Assembly: GCA_020637555.1 (NCBI GenBank)
Contig: JACKKF010000005.1
Coordinates: 186,001 to 250,000, forward strand
Direction of reading: 5' to 3'
DNA: 64,000 bases
DNA from: Rhodobacter sp.
GTDB lineage: Bacteria > Pseudomonadota > Alphaproteobacteria > Rhodobacterales > Rhodobacteraceae
Made by a program: the position numbers and the translations under genes. The notes below the pieces were generated by a model. It was not told where the DNA came from. It saw nothing but the letters and a program-made list of their open reading frames with translations, and did not search any database. Within the stretch, counting starts at the first letter, position 1; every line of letters begins with the position of its first letter. This document shows positions 7,749-16,373 of the stretch, piece after piece.

Positions 7749-9047
7749 ATGCCGCCCATCCAGGACCACCCGCTGCGCTATGCGCTGACGAACGAACTGC
7801 ACGCCCGCCCCGCGCCGCTGATCCCGGTGCCGTCGACCGCGGCGTTTCTGGCGCTGAAACCCGCCCAGGACGCCGCCGCGCGCGACCGGGGGCTGGACCG
7901 CGCGCATCTCATCGCGCTGCTGGACCGTCACGGCGCCCCCCATCCCGCGCCTGACGCGAACCACCACGCCGGCACCCTGGGGCGTCACGGTGTCAAATGG
8001 GAAAACCACACCGAGGCCACGACCTGGGTTGCCTTTGCCGAGGGATTGAGCGACCGGCCCTTCGATCCGGCCGGGTTCGATCTGTTCCCGGCCGACTGGC
8101 TGGCCAAGGCCCCGGGCGTGCGCGTCACGTCGATCCTGTTCCGGATCGAATCCATGCCCATGGCCGATGGCGCCTGCGACGAGGCCGCGCTGGGCAGCAA
8201 GCTGGACGACTGGTTCGTGGGCGAAAGCCTGGCGGTCGCCCGGGTGCTGGACGGGGCGGCGGTGCTTGCGTCCGATTTCCGCATCGACCCGGCCGGCCAT
8301 GTGCGCATGGCGGTCTTCGTGCATCCTGACCAGGGCGCGCGCCGGGTCGGCCGCATCGTCCAGCGCCTGTGCGAGATCGAGATGTATCGCGCGCTCTCCA
8401 TGCTGGGTCTGGCGCGCGCGCGCCTGGTCTCGGCCGAGATGGGGGCCCTGGACCGGCGCCTGGCCGATCTGGTGACCGGCATGGCGCAGGCGGGTAGCCG
8501 GGCGGAATCGGTTCTGGACGATCTGATGGCGGTGTCGGCCGAACTGGAGCAACTGGAAATGTCGGCCTCGTTCCGGTTCAGCGCGACGCGCGCCTATGCC
8601 GCGATCGTGCTGGACCGCATCGCCGTGCTGCGCGAGACGCGCTTTGGCGGGCGGCAGACGCTGGACGAATTCATGCGTCGGCGCTGGGACCCCGCGATGC
8701 GCACCGTGCGCGCGGCCGAAACGCGGCTGTCGGTGCTGTCCGAGCGCGCGATGCGCGCAGGGCGCCTGTTGAGCACCCAGGTCGAGGTCGCGCGTTCGGC
8801 CCAGAACCAGACCCTGCTGGCCAGCATGGACAAGCGCGCGGATCTGCAGCTCAGATTGCAACATACGGTCGAAGGGCTGTCGGTGGTCGCGATCAGTTAC
8901 TACGCCGTGGGGCTGCTGGCGAATATGGCCTTGCCCCTGGCGGAACCTCTGGGCATGGAGAAACCCGGCGTCATGGCGCTGCTGACACCCGTTGTGGTGG
9001 TGGGTGTCTGGCTGGCGCTGCGACGGATCCGGGCGCGGCTGCATTGA
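7749..9047 (+). CDS. DUF3422 family protein with C-terminal membrane helices
   Basis: The 432-residue protein matches the DUF3422 family seen in proteobacteria. Its N-terminus carries the family motif HPLRYALTNELHARP, followed later by HGVKWENHTEATTW. The central region is helical and charged (about 200-375) and probably coiled. The last 60 residues hold two membrane helices (about 378-395 and 405-425), so the protein is probably anchored with its bulk in the cytoplasm. No enzymatic function is known to me. It stands alone between ycjF and a HAD gene. Confidence 0.85.
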   Translation: MPPIQDHPLRYALTNELHARPAPLIPVPSTAAFLALKPAQDAAARDRGLDRAHLIALLDRHGAPHPAPDANHHAGTLGRHGVKWENHTEATTWVAFAEGLSDRPFDPAGFDLFPADWLAKAPGVRVTSILFRIESMPMADGACDEAALGSKLDDWFVGESLAVARVLDGAAVLASDFRIDPAGHVRMAVFVHPDQGARRVGRIVQRLCEIEMYRALSMLGLARARLVSAEMGALDRRLADLVTGMAQAGSRAESVLDDLMAVSAELEQLEMSASFRFSATRAYAAIVLDRIAVLRETRFGGRQTLDEFMRRRWDPAMRTVRAAETRLSVLSERAMRAGRLLSTQVEVARSAQNQTLLASMDKRADLQLRLQHTVEGLSVVAISYYAVGLLANMALPLAEPLGMEKPGVMALLTPVVVVGVWLALRRIRARLH

Positions 9048-9094
9048 TGGGCTTGAATGCCAGATCATTGAGTTTTTGAAATCAGAACCCGAAA

Positions 9095-9700
9095 ATGACG
9101 ATGAACTTGGTATTCGATGTTGGAAATGTGCTGATCCGCTGGCGGCCTGAACAGGCAGTCGCGCACCATTTCCCCGATCCCGCGCAGGCGCTGGCCTATC
9201 TCGACTCGGTCGGGTTTTACGACTGGAACTATCGGCAGGACGGCGGTCGCGGTTTTGCCGAGGGGTTCGCCGCGCTCGAAGCCGCGCATCCGGGCCGGGC
9301 GGCCCCGCTGGCCGACTATCCCGCCCGCTTCGGCGACACGATCCGCGAGCCCATCGCAGGAAGCTGGGCGCTGATCGACCGGTTGGCGGCGCGCGGTCAC
9401 CGGTTGTTCGCGATCACCAATTTCGCCGCCTATACCTGGCCCGTCGCCCTGACGCTGCATCCCCGTCTGGGCACGGCCTTTGCGGATACGGTGGTCTCGG
9501 GCATCGAAGGGCTGCTGAAGCCCGAGGCCGCGATCTACCGGCTGCTTCTTGAGCGCAACGCCCTCGATCCGGCGACCTGCCTGTTCATCGACGACAGCGC
9601 GGCCAATGTCGCGGGCGCGCGCGCTGTCGGCATGGCCGCGCATCACTTCACCACCCCCGGGGGGCTGGAGGCCGATCTGCGCCGACACGGGCTTGTCTGA
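9095..9700 (+). CDS. HAD-family hydrolase (subfamily IA, YihX-like)
   Basis: The 201-residue protein has the HAD phosphatase core: motif I FDVGNVLIRW with nucleophile Asp8, motif II ITNF (Thr, about 107), the Lys in GLLKPEAAIY (motif III), and motif IV LFIDDSAANV with the paired acids. The DxGN form of motif I, with Gly-Asn after the nucleophile, is typical of YihX-like glucose-1-phosphate phosphatases, but the substrate cannot be read from sequence. It is followed by an alpha/beta hydrolase gene about 57 bases away and could be the first gene of that set. Confidence 0.85.
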   Translation: MTMNLVFDVGNVLIRWRPEQAVAHHFPDPAQALAYLDSVGFYDWNYRQDGGRGFAEGFAALEAAHPGRAAPLADYPARFGDTIREPIAGSWALIDRLAARGHRLFAITNFAAYTWPVALTLHPRLGTAFADTVVSGIEGLLKPEAAIYRLLLERNALDPATCLFIDDSAANVAGARAVGMAAHHFTTPGGLEADLRRHGLV

Positions 9701-9757
9701 TCCTTGCCCCGCCGGGCCGCGCATGGTCTAGTGCGCCGAGCCAGCGAGAGAGCCCCA

Positions 9758-10576
9758 ATGCCCCAGTTCACCGCCGCCGATGGTGCCAGCCTTTTCTATA
9801 CCGACACGGGCCATGGCATCCCGTTGTTGTGCCTGCCCGGACTGACCCGGAACGGCAGCGATTTCGACTATCTCGCGCCGCATCTGCCCCCCTTGCGGTT
9901 GATCCGTCTGGATTCGCGCGGGCGTGGAAAATCCGACTGGACCGGCGCCGAAACCTATACCATCGCGCAGGAATCGGCGGATGTGATCGCGCTGCTGGAC
10001 CATCTGGGGCTGGAAAGCGTCGCCATTCTGGGCACCTCGCGCGGGGGGTTGATCGGCATGGTGCTGTCGGCCACCGCGCCTGAGCGGGTGCGTGGCCTGA
10101 TCCTGAACGATGTCGGGCCCGTGGTGGACAAGCTGGGCCTGATGCGCATTCAGGACTATCTGGGCCGCCGCCCCGAGGCCCACAGCTACGCGGCCGCCGC
10201 GGTTGCCATGGAACACCGGATGGACGGGTTCGACGTGCCCCCCAGCCGCTGGATGGAGGAGGTGCGCAAACACTACATCCAGACCGATCAGGGGCTGGAC
10301 ATCAACTATGATCCCGCGCTCCGCACCGCCTTTCTTGAGGCGATGAAAGCGCCCGAGGTCGACCTGTGGCCCCTGTTCGAGGCCTGCAAGGGCAAGCCGC
10401 TGGCGCTGATCCGGGGGGCGAATTCCGACCTGCTGACCCAGGCGACCGCCGACGAGATGGCCGAACGCGCGCCCGACATGATCTACGAGGTCGTGCCCGA
10501 TCGCGGTCACATCCCCTTTCTGGACGAACCCGAGGCGTTGAGCGCCATCCACCGTTTCCTGGGGCTTCTGATATGA
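9758..10576 (+). CDS. Alpha/beta-hydrolase
   Basis: A 272-residue soluble alpha/beta-hydrolase fold protein. The nucleophile elbow is GTSRGG with Ser94, the oxyanion region is LPGLTRNGSDF (26-36), SRGRGKSDW (53-61) is typical of the esterase/lactonase group, and the catalytic His lies in DRGHIPFLDEP near the C-terminus. The substrate is unknown. Its stop overlaps the start of the next gene, a threonine-dehydratase-like enzyme, by the ATGA arrangement, so the two are translationally coupled. Confidence 0.9.
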   Translation: MPQFTAADGASLFYTDTGHGIPLLCLPGLTRNGSDFDYLAPHLPPLRLIRLDSRGRGKSDWTGAETYTIAQESADVIALLDHLGLESVAILGTSRGGLIGMVLSATAPERVRGLILNDVGPVVDKLGLMRIQDYLGRRPEAHSYAAAAVAMEHRMDGFDVPPSRWMEEVRKHYIQTDQGLDINYDPALRTAFLEAMKAPEVDLWPLFEACKGKPLALIRGANSDLLTQATADEMAERAPDMIYEVVPDRGHIPFLDEPEALSAIHRFLGLLI

Positions 10577-11523
10577 CCGATATCGCGATGATCGAGGCCG
10601 CGGCCGGGCGCCTCGACGGGTATGCGCGCCGCACACCGCTGCTGTCGTCGCCGTTCCTGGACGACATCGCGGGACGCCCGGTCCACGTCAAGGCCGAATG
10701 CCTGCAACACACCGGATCGTTCAAGTTCCGCGGTGGGTGGAACGCGGTATCGGCCCTGAGGCCGGCGGGCGTTCTGGCGTATTCCTCGGGCAACCATGCG
10801 CAAGGTGTCGCGCTGGCGGCGCAGCGGCATGGCATTCCCGCGGTGATCGTCATGCCGGCCGATGCCCCGGCGATCAAGATCGCCAACACCCGCGCGCTGG
10901 GGGCCGAGGTCGTGACCTATGACCGCGCCAGCACCGACCGCGATGCGTTGGGCGCCGAAATCGCCGCGCAGCGCGGCCTGACGCTGATCAAGCCTTTCGA
11001 CATGGCCGAGGTGATCGCGGGGCAGGGCACCGTCGGCCTGGAGATCGCCGCGCAGGCGGCCGAGGCCGGCATCACCGGTCCGGCCGAGGTTCTGGTGCCC
11101 TGCGGCGGCGGCGGGCTGACCTCGGGGATCGCGCTGGCGCTCGAGGCGCGGGCGCCCGGGATGCGCGTGCGGCCCGTGGAACCCGAGGGGTTCGACGATG
11201 TCGCGCGCTCCCTCGCGGCAGGAGAGCGGCTCAGGAACGAGCGGCTCAGCGGCTCGATCTGCGATGCGATCATAACGCCCGTGACGGGTGATCTGACCTG
11301 GCCCTTGCTCAAGCGGCTTTGCGGCCCGGGTCTTGTGGTGCGCGAGGACGAGGCCCTGCGGGCCATGGCGCTGGCGCATGACCGGCTGAAGATCGTGCTG
11401 GAACCGGGCGGCGCCGTGGCGCTGGCCGCGGCGCTGTTCCGCCCGGGCGAGGGGCCGGTGATCGCCGTGGCCTCGGGCGGGAACGTGGACCGCGCGATGA
11501 TGGCGCGGGCCCTGTCAGCGTGA
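10573..11523 (+). CDS. PLP-dependent threonine/serine dehydratase-like enzyme
   Basis: A fold-type II PLP enzyme of 316 residues. Lys51 in HTGSFKFRGG is the Schiff-base lysine, SSGNHAQGVALAA is the substrate loop, and PCGGGGLTSGIA binds the PLP phosphate. There is no C-terminal ACT regulatory domain, so it resembles the short catabolic threonine dehydratase/serine racemase group, which deaminates threonine or serine to 2-oxoacids. The exact substrate is not certain. The ATG overlaps the previous stop by 4 bases, and its own stop overlaps the next start likewise. Confidence 0.9.
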   Translation: MTDIAMIEAAAGRLDGYARRTPLLSSPFLDDIAGRPVHVKAECLQHTGSFKFRGGWNAVSALRPAGVLAYSSGNHAQGVALAAQRHGIPAVIVMPADAPAIKIANTRALGAEVVTYDRASTDRDALGAEIAAQRGLTLIKPFDMAEVIAGQGTVGLEIAAQAAEAGITGPAEVLVPCGGGGLTSGIALALEARAPGMRVRPVEPEGFDDVARSLAAGERLRNERLSGSICDAIITPVTGDLTWPLLKRLCGPGLVVREDEALRAMALAHDRLKIVLEPGGAVALAAALFRPGEGPVIAVASGGNVDRAMMARALSA

Positions 11524-11771
11524 GCCTGCCGGACCTGTCAGACCGTGCCCGACCGGGGGCGATGGTGGCGGTTCGCGCCACCCCGCGCGCAAAACGCGAT
11601 GCCATCGAAGACGGCGACCCGTTGCGCATCTGGGTCACCGCGCCCGCCGATCAGGGCCGCGCGAACGAGGCCGTGCGCAAGCTTCTGGCCAAGGCGCTGG
11701 GCGTCGCGCCGTCGCGCCTGACGCTGAAACGCGGGCAGACGGCGCGCGACAAGCTGTTTCAACTGGACTGA
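11520..11771 (+). CDS. DUF167 (YggU-type) small protein
   Basis: An 83-residue protein of the DUF167 family, which folds as a small alpha/beta unit and has no established function. Family signatures are RATPRAKRDAI, VTAPADQGRANEAV and LKRGQTARDKLF. It starts at a GTG overlapping the preceding dehydratase stop (GTGA), so it is the last gene of a coupled three-gene run. Its 3' end overlaps the convergent gene at 11759 by 13 bases. Confidence 0.85.
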   Translation: MSLPDLSDRARPGAMVAVRATPRAKRDAIEDGDPLRIWVTAPADQGRANEAVRKLLAKALGVAPSRLTLKRGQTARDKLFQLD

Positions 11772-12016
11772 TCGCCACCTTCGCCGGTCGGACGGATCCG
11801 ATAGACCCCCTCGGGCAGGTTCAGGGCGGCGCTCAGTTCTTTCAGCTGATGCATGGACAGCTGGATATACAGCACTTCGTCGGTGTCGGGGTCGATCTGG
11901 CTGAGGGTCACGCCGGCGTCGTGGCTTTCGATCACGACGTCCTCGTGCAGCGGCGCCTCGCCCTCGTCGATGAGGGTGATGACGGTCGCATCAAAATCGT
12001 GCTCGATGGTGAACAT
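11759..12016 (-). CDS. Conserved hypothetical acidic protein
   Basis: An 85-residue acidic protein beginning MFTIEHDFDATVITLIDE. It has no membrane segment or known motif. It reads like a small alpha/beta protein, with alternating hydrophobic strands in the first half and a helix around MHQLKELSAALNL. The ATG at 12016 is used; an in-frame GTG two codons upstream is possible. It is convergent with the YggU gene and lies about 85 bases downstream of pdhC. I do not recognise a family. Confidence 0.6.
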   Translation of the reverse strand: MFTIEHDFDATVITLIDEGEAPLHEDVVIESHDAGVTLSQIDPDTDEVLYIQLSMHQLKELSAALNLPEGVYRIRPTGEGGDQSS

Positions 12017-12101
12017 GCCCACAGCCTAGCGCAGCGGCGAACGGGTGCAACCGGAATCGATGGGCCCCGGCGACCGATGATCCGGCGCCGGGGCAGAGAG
12101 G

Positions 12102-13415
12102 TCAGGCCAGCATGGCCATGGGGTTTTCCAGATTCTCGATGATCGCGGCCAGGAAATCGGCCCCCAGCGCGCCGTCGATGACCCGGTGATCGACCGACAG
12201 GGTCATGGACATGACCGTCGCCACGCCGATCTCGCCATCCGGTTTGACCACCGGCTGCTTGAGGCCCGCCCCGACCGCCAGGATCGACCCGTGCGGCGGG
12301 TTGATGACGGCATCGAAATTCTCGATCCCATACATGCCCAGGTTCGAGATGGCGAAGCTGCCGCCGACATATTCATGCGGTGCCAGCTTGCGGTTGCGCG
12401 CGCGGGTGGCCAGGTCCTTCATCTCGGCCGACAGGGCCGAGAGCGATTTCTGGTGCGCATCCTTCAGGACCGGGGTGAACAACCCGCCGTCGATGGCCAC
12501 GGCGACCGCGACATCGGACGGTTTCAGGCGCAGGATCCGGTCGCCCGCCCAGACGGCGTTCGCATCCGGCACCTTCTGCAGCGCCATGGCGCAGGCCTTG
12601 ATGATGAAATCGTTCACCGACAGTTTCACACCCCGGCTTTCGAGCTGGCCGTTCAACTGCGCGCGGAAGGCCATCAGCGCATCCAGCTGCACCGAGCGGC
12701 GCAGATAGAAATGCGGGATGGTCTGCTTGGCCTCGGTCAGGCGGGCGGCGACGGTCTTGCGCATGCCGTCCAGCTTGACCTCTTCGAACGCCCGGCCTTC
12801 GAACATCTTCATCACGGTGTTCGCATCGGCGCCGGTGGGCATCGCGGCCTTGGCCGCGGGCGCGGCCGGCGCCGCCGATGCTGCTGCCGCAGGGGCCGAC
12901 GCGGCGGCTTTCGGGGCCGCTGTCGCGCCCTCGACATCGGCCTTGACGATGCGGCCATGCGGGCCCGATCCGGCGATCGTGCTCAGGTCCAACCCCTTGT
13001 CCGCGGCGATCCGCCGGGCCAGCGGCGTCGCAAAGACCCGCTTTCCGTCAGAAACCGGCGCTGCGGGCGCGGGCGTGGTCGTTGCTGCGGGTGCCTCGGC
13101 TTTTGCGGTGTCCGCCGTCGCGGTGGCGGTGGTGGCGGCGGGTTTGGCGGTGCCGATATCCGAGGCGCTTTCCCCCTCTTCCAGCAACACGGCAATCAAG
13201 GTGTTGACCTTGACCCCCTCGGTGCCCTCGGCGATGACGATCTTGCCGATCGTGCCTTCATCGACGGCTTCGAATTCCATCGTCGCCTTGTCGGTCTCGA
13301 TCTCGGCGATGACCTGGCCCGAGGTAACGGTATCGCCCTCCTTGACCAGCCATTTCGCCAGCGTCCCTTCCTCCATCGTCGGAGAGAGCGCGGGCATCAG
13401 GATTTCCACGGGCAT
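12102..13415 (-). CDS. pdhC: Pyruvate dehydrogenase E2, dihydrolipoamide acetyltransferase
   Basis: E2 core of the pyruvate dehydrogenase complex; it moves the acetyl group from lipoamide to CoA. The 437-residue protein has one N-terminal lipoyl domain (about 1-80, lipoylated Lys43 in ETDKATMEFEA), an Ala/Pro-rich flexible linker, an E1/E3-binding domain (ATPLARRIAADKGLDL, about 133-165), a second linker and the catalytic domain ending with DHRVIDGALGADFL, which holds the active-site His. It is the last gene of pdhA-pdhB-pdhC, 10 bases after pdhB. No E3 gene follows in the window. Confidence 0.95.
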   Translation of the reverse strand: MPVEILMPALSPTMEEGTLAKWLVKEGDTVTSGQVIAEIETDKATMEFEAVDEGTIGKIVIAEGTEGVKVNTLIAVLLEEGESASDIGTAKPAATTATATADTAKAEAPAATTTPAPAAPVSDGKRVFATPLARRIAADKGLDLSTIAGSGPHGRIVKADVEGATAAPKAAASAPAAAASAAPAAPAAKAAMPTGADANTVMKMFEGRAFEEVKLDGMRKTVAARLTEAKQTIPHFYLRRSVQLDALMAFRAQLNGQLESRGVKLSVNDFIIKACAMALQKVPDANAVWAGDRILRLKPSDVAVAVAIDGGLFTPVLKDAHQKSLSALSAEMKDLATRARNRKLAPHEYVGGSFAISNLGMYGIENFDAVINPPHGSILAVGAGLKQPVVKPDGEIGVATVMSMTLSVDHRVIDGALGADFLAAIIENLENPMAMLA

Positions 13416-13425
13416 CGGCGCCTCC

Positions 13426-14787
13426 TCAGCGATAAGTGACTTGCTTGACGGCGGCCACGACCTCGTCGGTCGTCACCAGCGCCAGCTTTTCGAGGTTCGC
13501 GGCATAGGGCATGGGCACGTCCTTGCCGCACAGGTTGATCACCGGCGCGTCGAGCCAGTCGAACGCCTCCTGCATCACCACGGCCGAGATGTAGTTCCCG
13601 ACCGAGGATTGCGGGAAGCCTTCCTCGACGGTGACCAGCCGGTTCGTCTTGCGCACCGAGGCCAGGATCGCGGCCGTGTCCATGGGACGGATCGTGCGCA
13701 GGTCGATCACTTCGGCGTCGATGCCATCGGCCGCCAGACGGTCCGCCGCCTCCAGCGCATAGGTCATGCCGATGCCGAAGCTGACGATGGTCACATCCTT
13801 GCCGGGCCGAGCGATGCGGGCCTTGCCGATCGGCACGCTGAAATCCGCCATGTCGGGCACGTCGAAGCTGCGCCCATAGAGGATCTCGTTTTCCAGCACG
13901 ATCACCGGGTTCGGATCGCGGATCGCGGATTTCAGCAGGCCCTTGGCGTCGGCGGCGGTGTAGGGCATCACCACCTTCAGGCCCGGGACATGCGAATACC
14001 AGGCCGCGTAATCCTGGCTGTGCTGCGCCCCCACGCGGGCGGCGGCACCATTCGGCCCGCGGAACACGATGGGGCAGGGAAGCTGGCCGCCCGACATGTA
14101 GTTCGTCTTGGCAGCCGAGTTGATGATGTGGTCGATCGCCTGCATGGCGAAATTGAAGGTCATGAACTCGACAATCGGGTTCAGACCACCCCAGGCGGCC
14201 CCCACCGCCAGACCGGCAAAGCCGGCCTCGGTGATCGGCGTGTCGATCACGCGGCGCGCGCCGAATTCGTCCAGCAGGCCCTGGCTGATCTTGTAGGCGC
14301 CCTGGTATTCACCGACTTCCTCGCCCATGAGAAAGACGTTCTCGTTTCCGCGCATCTCTTCGGCCATGGCCTCGCGCAGGGCCTCGCGCACGGTCATGGA
14401 CTTCATCGGCGTGCCTTCGGGCCAGTCGGGTTCGACCGGCGCGGCGGCAGGGGCGGCGGCGGCGGCCGCAGGCGCGGCGGCTGCGGGCGCGGCCTTGGGG
14501 GCCTCGGCCTGCGGTGCGGGCGCCGCCACGTCATCGGCGCTTTCCCCCTCTTCGACCAGCACGGCGATCGGGGTGTTGACCTTGACCCCTTCGGTGCCCT
14601 CGGCCACCAGGATCTTGCCGACCGTGCCTTCGTCCACGGCCTCGAATTCCATGGTCGCCTTGTCGGTTTCGATCTCGGCGATGATCATGCCCGAGGTGAC
14701 GGTATCGCCTTCTTTTACCAGCCATTTGGCCAGCGTGCCCTCTTCCATCGTCGGCGAGAGGGCGGGCATCAGGATCTGCGTTGCCAT
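13426..14787 (-). CDS. pdhB: Pyruvate dehydrogenase E1 beta subunit with N-terminal lipoyl domain
   Basis: The 453-residue E1 beta works with PdhA in thiamine-diphosphate-dependent decarboxylation of pyruvate. It carries an extra N-terminal lipoyl domain (about 1-80, Lys43 in ETDKATMEFEA) nearly identical to that of E2, then an Ala-rich linker and a normal E1 beta domain from about residue 130, with TVREALREAM, FLMGEEVGEYQGAYK and DTPITEAGFAGLAVG. Lipoylated E1 beta is known in alphaproteobacteria. It lies between pdhA and pdhC with short gaps, clearly in one operon. Confidence 0.95.
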   Translation of the reverse strand: MATQILMPALSPTMEEGTLAKWLVKEGDTVTSGMIIAEIETDKATMEFEAVDEGTVGKILVAEGTEGVKVNTPIAVLVEEGESADDVAAPAPQAEAPKAAPAAAAPAAAAAAPAAAPVEPDWPEGTPMKSMTVREALREAMAEEMRGNENVFLMGEEVGEYQGAYKISQGLLDEFGARRVIDTPITEAGFAGLAVGAAWGGLNPIVEFMTFNFAMQAIDHIINSAAKTNYMSGGQLPCPIVFRGPNGAAARVGAQHSQDYAAWYSHVPGLKVVMPYTAADAKGLLKSAIRDPNPVIVLENEILYGRSFDVPDMADFSVPIGKARIARPGKDVTIVSFGIGMTYALEAADRLAADGIDAEVIDLRTIRPMDTAAILASVRKTNRLVTVEEGFPQSSVGNYISAVVMQEAFDWLDAPVINLCGKDVPMPYAANLEKLALVTTDEVVAAVKQVTYR

Positions 14788-14799
14788 CTGGGTCCTCCC

Positions 14800-15789
14800 T
14801 CAGGCGTAGATGTCGGTCCAGAGCTCGGCGGTATCCGGCTCGGGGGCTTTCTTTCGAAATCGGCCGCCTCGTTGACGATGGCCTTGATTTCCTTGTCGAT
14901 GGCTTTCAGCGCCTCGTCCGTGGCCTGACCGCTGGACAGAAAGCAGCTCGCGCACGCGCTCGATGGCGTCGCGTTCCTCGCGCATCTTCTGCACCTCCTC
15001 GCGCGTGCGGTATTTGGCCGGGTCCGACATCGAGTGGCCGCGGTAGCGATAGGTCATCATTTCCAGGATATAGGGTCCGTCGCCCGCGCGGCAGACCGCG
15101 ACGGCCTTTTCGGCCGCGGCCTTCACCGCCAGCACGTCCATGCCATCGACCATCTCGCCCTTGATGCCGTAAGCGGCGCCGCGTTCCCACAGGTTCTGGG
15201 ATTTCGTCGCGCGCTTGGTCGAGGTGCCCATGGCGTATTGGTTGTTCTCGATCACATAGACGACCGGCAGGTTCCACAGCTCGGCCATGTTGTAGCTTTC
15301 ATAGACCTGGCCCTGGTTCGCCGCGCCGTCCCCGAAATAGACGAAGGTGACGTTGTCGTTGCCGCGATACTTGTCCGAAAACGCCAGCCCGGTGCCCAGC
15401 GGCACCTGCGCACCGACGATGCCGTGGCCGCCATAGAAATGCTTCTCGCGGCTGAACATGTGCATCGAGCCGCCCTTGCCCTTGGAGTAACCGCCGATGC
15501 GGCCCGTCAGCTCGGCCATGACACCCTTGGGGTCCATGCCCGCGACCAGCATATGGCCGTGGTCACGGTAGGACGTGATGCGCTTGTCCCCGTCTTTCGC
15601 CGCGGCTTCCAGCCCGACGACGACCGCTTCCTGACCGATGTAGAGGTGGCAGAACCCGCCGATCAGCCCCATGCCGTAAAGCTGGCCGGCCTTTTCCTCG
15701 AATCGGCGGATCAGCAGCATCTCGCGGTAGTATTTCAGCAATTCTTCTGCGGAGACATTTGATTTCTCCGCCGGTTTCCGTGCAGCCAT
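14800..15789 (-). CDS. pdhA: Pyruvate dehydrogenase E1 alpha subunit, C-terminal part out of frame
   Basis: E1 alpha binds thiamine diphosphate and decarboxylates pyruvate. The ThDP motif is present (GDGAANQGQVYE ... ENNQYAMGTS), as are YRDHGHMLVAG and the phosphorylation-loop-like YRYRGHSMSDP. Read directly, residues about 284-312 make no sense (RSGHGRGAESH), while the next frame gives the expected GQATDEALKAIDKEIKA. The normal ending ELWTDIYA then returns. A one-base insertion in the AAA run near 14941 and a one-base loss near 14853 explain this. Length (329) is normal. The ATG at 15789 has GGGAGG upstream; the open frame continues further but lacks homology. Confidence 0.9.
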   Translation of the reverse strand: MAARKPAEKSNVSAEELLKYYREMLLIRRFEEKAGQLYGMGLIGGFCHLYIGQEAVVVGLEAAAKDGDKRITSYRDHGHMLVAGMDPKGVMAELTGRIGGYSKGKGGSMHMFSREKHFYGGHGIVGAQVPLGTGLAFSDKYRGNDNVTFVYFGDGAANQGQVYESYNMAELWNLPVVYVIENNQYAMGTSTKRATKSQNLWERGAAYGIKGEMVDGMDVLAVKAAAEKAVAVCRAGDGPYILEMMTYRYRGHSMSDPAKYRTREEVQKMREERDAIERVRELLSVQRSGHGRGAESHRQGNQGHRQRGGRFRKKAPEPDTAELWTDIYA

Positions 15790-15819
15790 CGGGGCCCCTC
15801 CCTGGTCGCGTGAAGAATA

Positions 15820-15833
15820 GTTTAACGCTAAAC
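15820..15833. promoter_or_regulatory. Palindrome upstream of pdhA, possible operator
   Basis: A perfect inverted repeat GTTTA-ACGC-TAAAC lies about 31 bases upstream of the pdhA start, in the only AT-rich patch of this gap. The position fits a repressor or activator site at the pdh promoter. No known consensus is matched with confidence. Confidence 0.35.
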
Positions 15834-15930
15834 CATTCTCTACACCATGATGACCGAAAATGCGAGACAGAATCTGCCCCCCTGCCGGGATGGGCAGGCG
15901 TGCCACGCAAGGGCCGCGTTTCCGGCGGTG

Positions 15931-16227
15931 TCAGCGCAGGACGATCTCGTCGGAACGGACATATCCCAGCACCTCGCGCGCCTGCTGATCCAGCAGGTCG
16001 AGGTCGAGATACTGGTCGGACAGACGGTGCGTGTCGTTTTCGAGGACCGACAGCTCGCCCGCCAGCCGGTCGCGCTCGGCGCGCAACTGGGCGGCGTCGG
16101 CCTCGATCTGGATACGGTGCAGCAACCCGTATTCGCCCTGGACGGCGGAAAAGGTCAGATACGCGCCGAAGGTTCCGGCGATCGCGTAAAAGAGAACCGG
16201 CCCGAAGCGGGGGCGTTTGCGTTGCAT
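15931..16227 (-). CDS. ftsB: Septum formation initiator FtsB/DivIC family protein
   Basis: A 98-residue bitopic division protein. A short basic N-terminus (MQRKRPRFG) precedes one membrane helix (about 10-28) and a coiled coil (about 35-65: QIEADAAQLRAERDRLAG), then the conserved C-terminal segment DLDLLDQQAREVLGYV. FtsB links FtsL and FtsQ in the divisome. The ATG at 16227 gives the usual length; an open extension upstream is not supported. It lies about 140 bases upstream of pdhA on the same strand, a placement also seen in other alphaproteobacteria. Confidence 0.9.
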   Translation of the reverse strand: MQRKRPRFGPVLFYAIAGTFGAYLTFSAVQGEYGLLHRIQIEADAAQLRAERDRLAGELSVLENDTHRLSDQYLDLDLLDQQAREVLGYVRSDEIVLR

Positions 16228-16373
16228 GGGACTGCTCGTCACCTTGGGGCGGCCTCTGACGGGCCCTGACCGCATCCTGCCACAGACCCGCGGCCAAGAA
16301 AAGACCACGACGCGGGGTCATGCTTGCCCGACTCGGTTGGTGGGGGGCAGGCTGGCGAAAAAGGGAGGGAACC

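Noticed and set aside
15820..15833. CtrA binding site upstream of pdhA
   Set aside because: The spacing and halves do not match TTAA-N7-TTAA.
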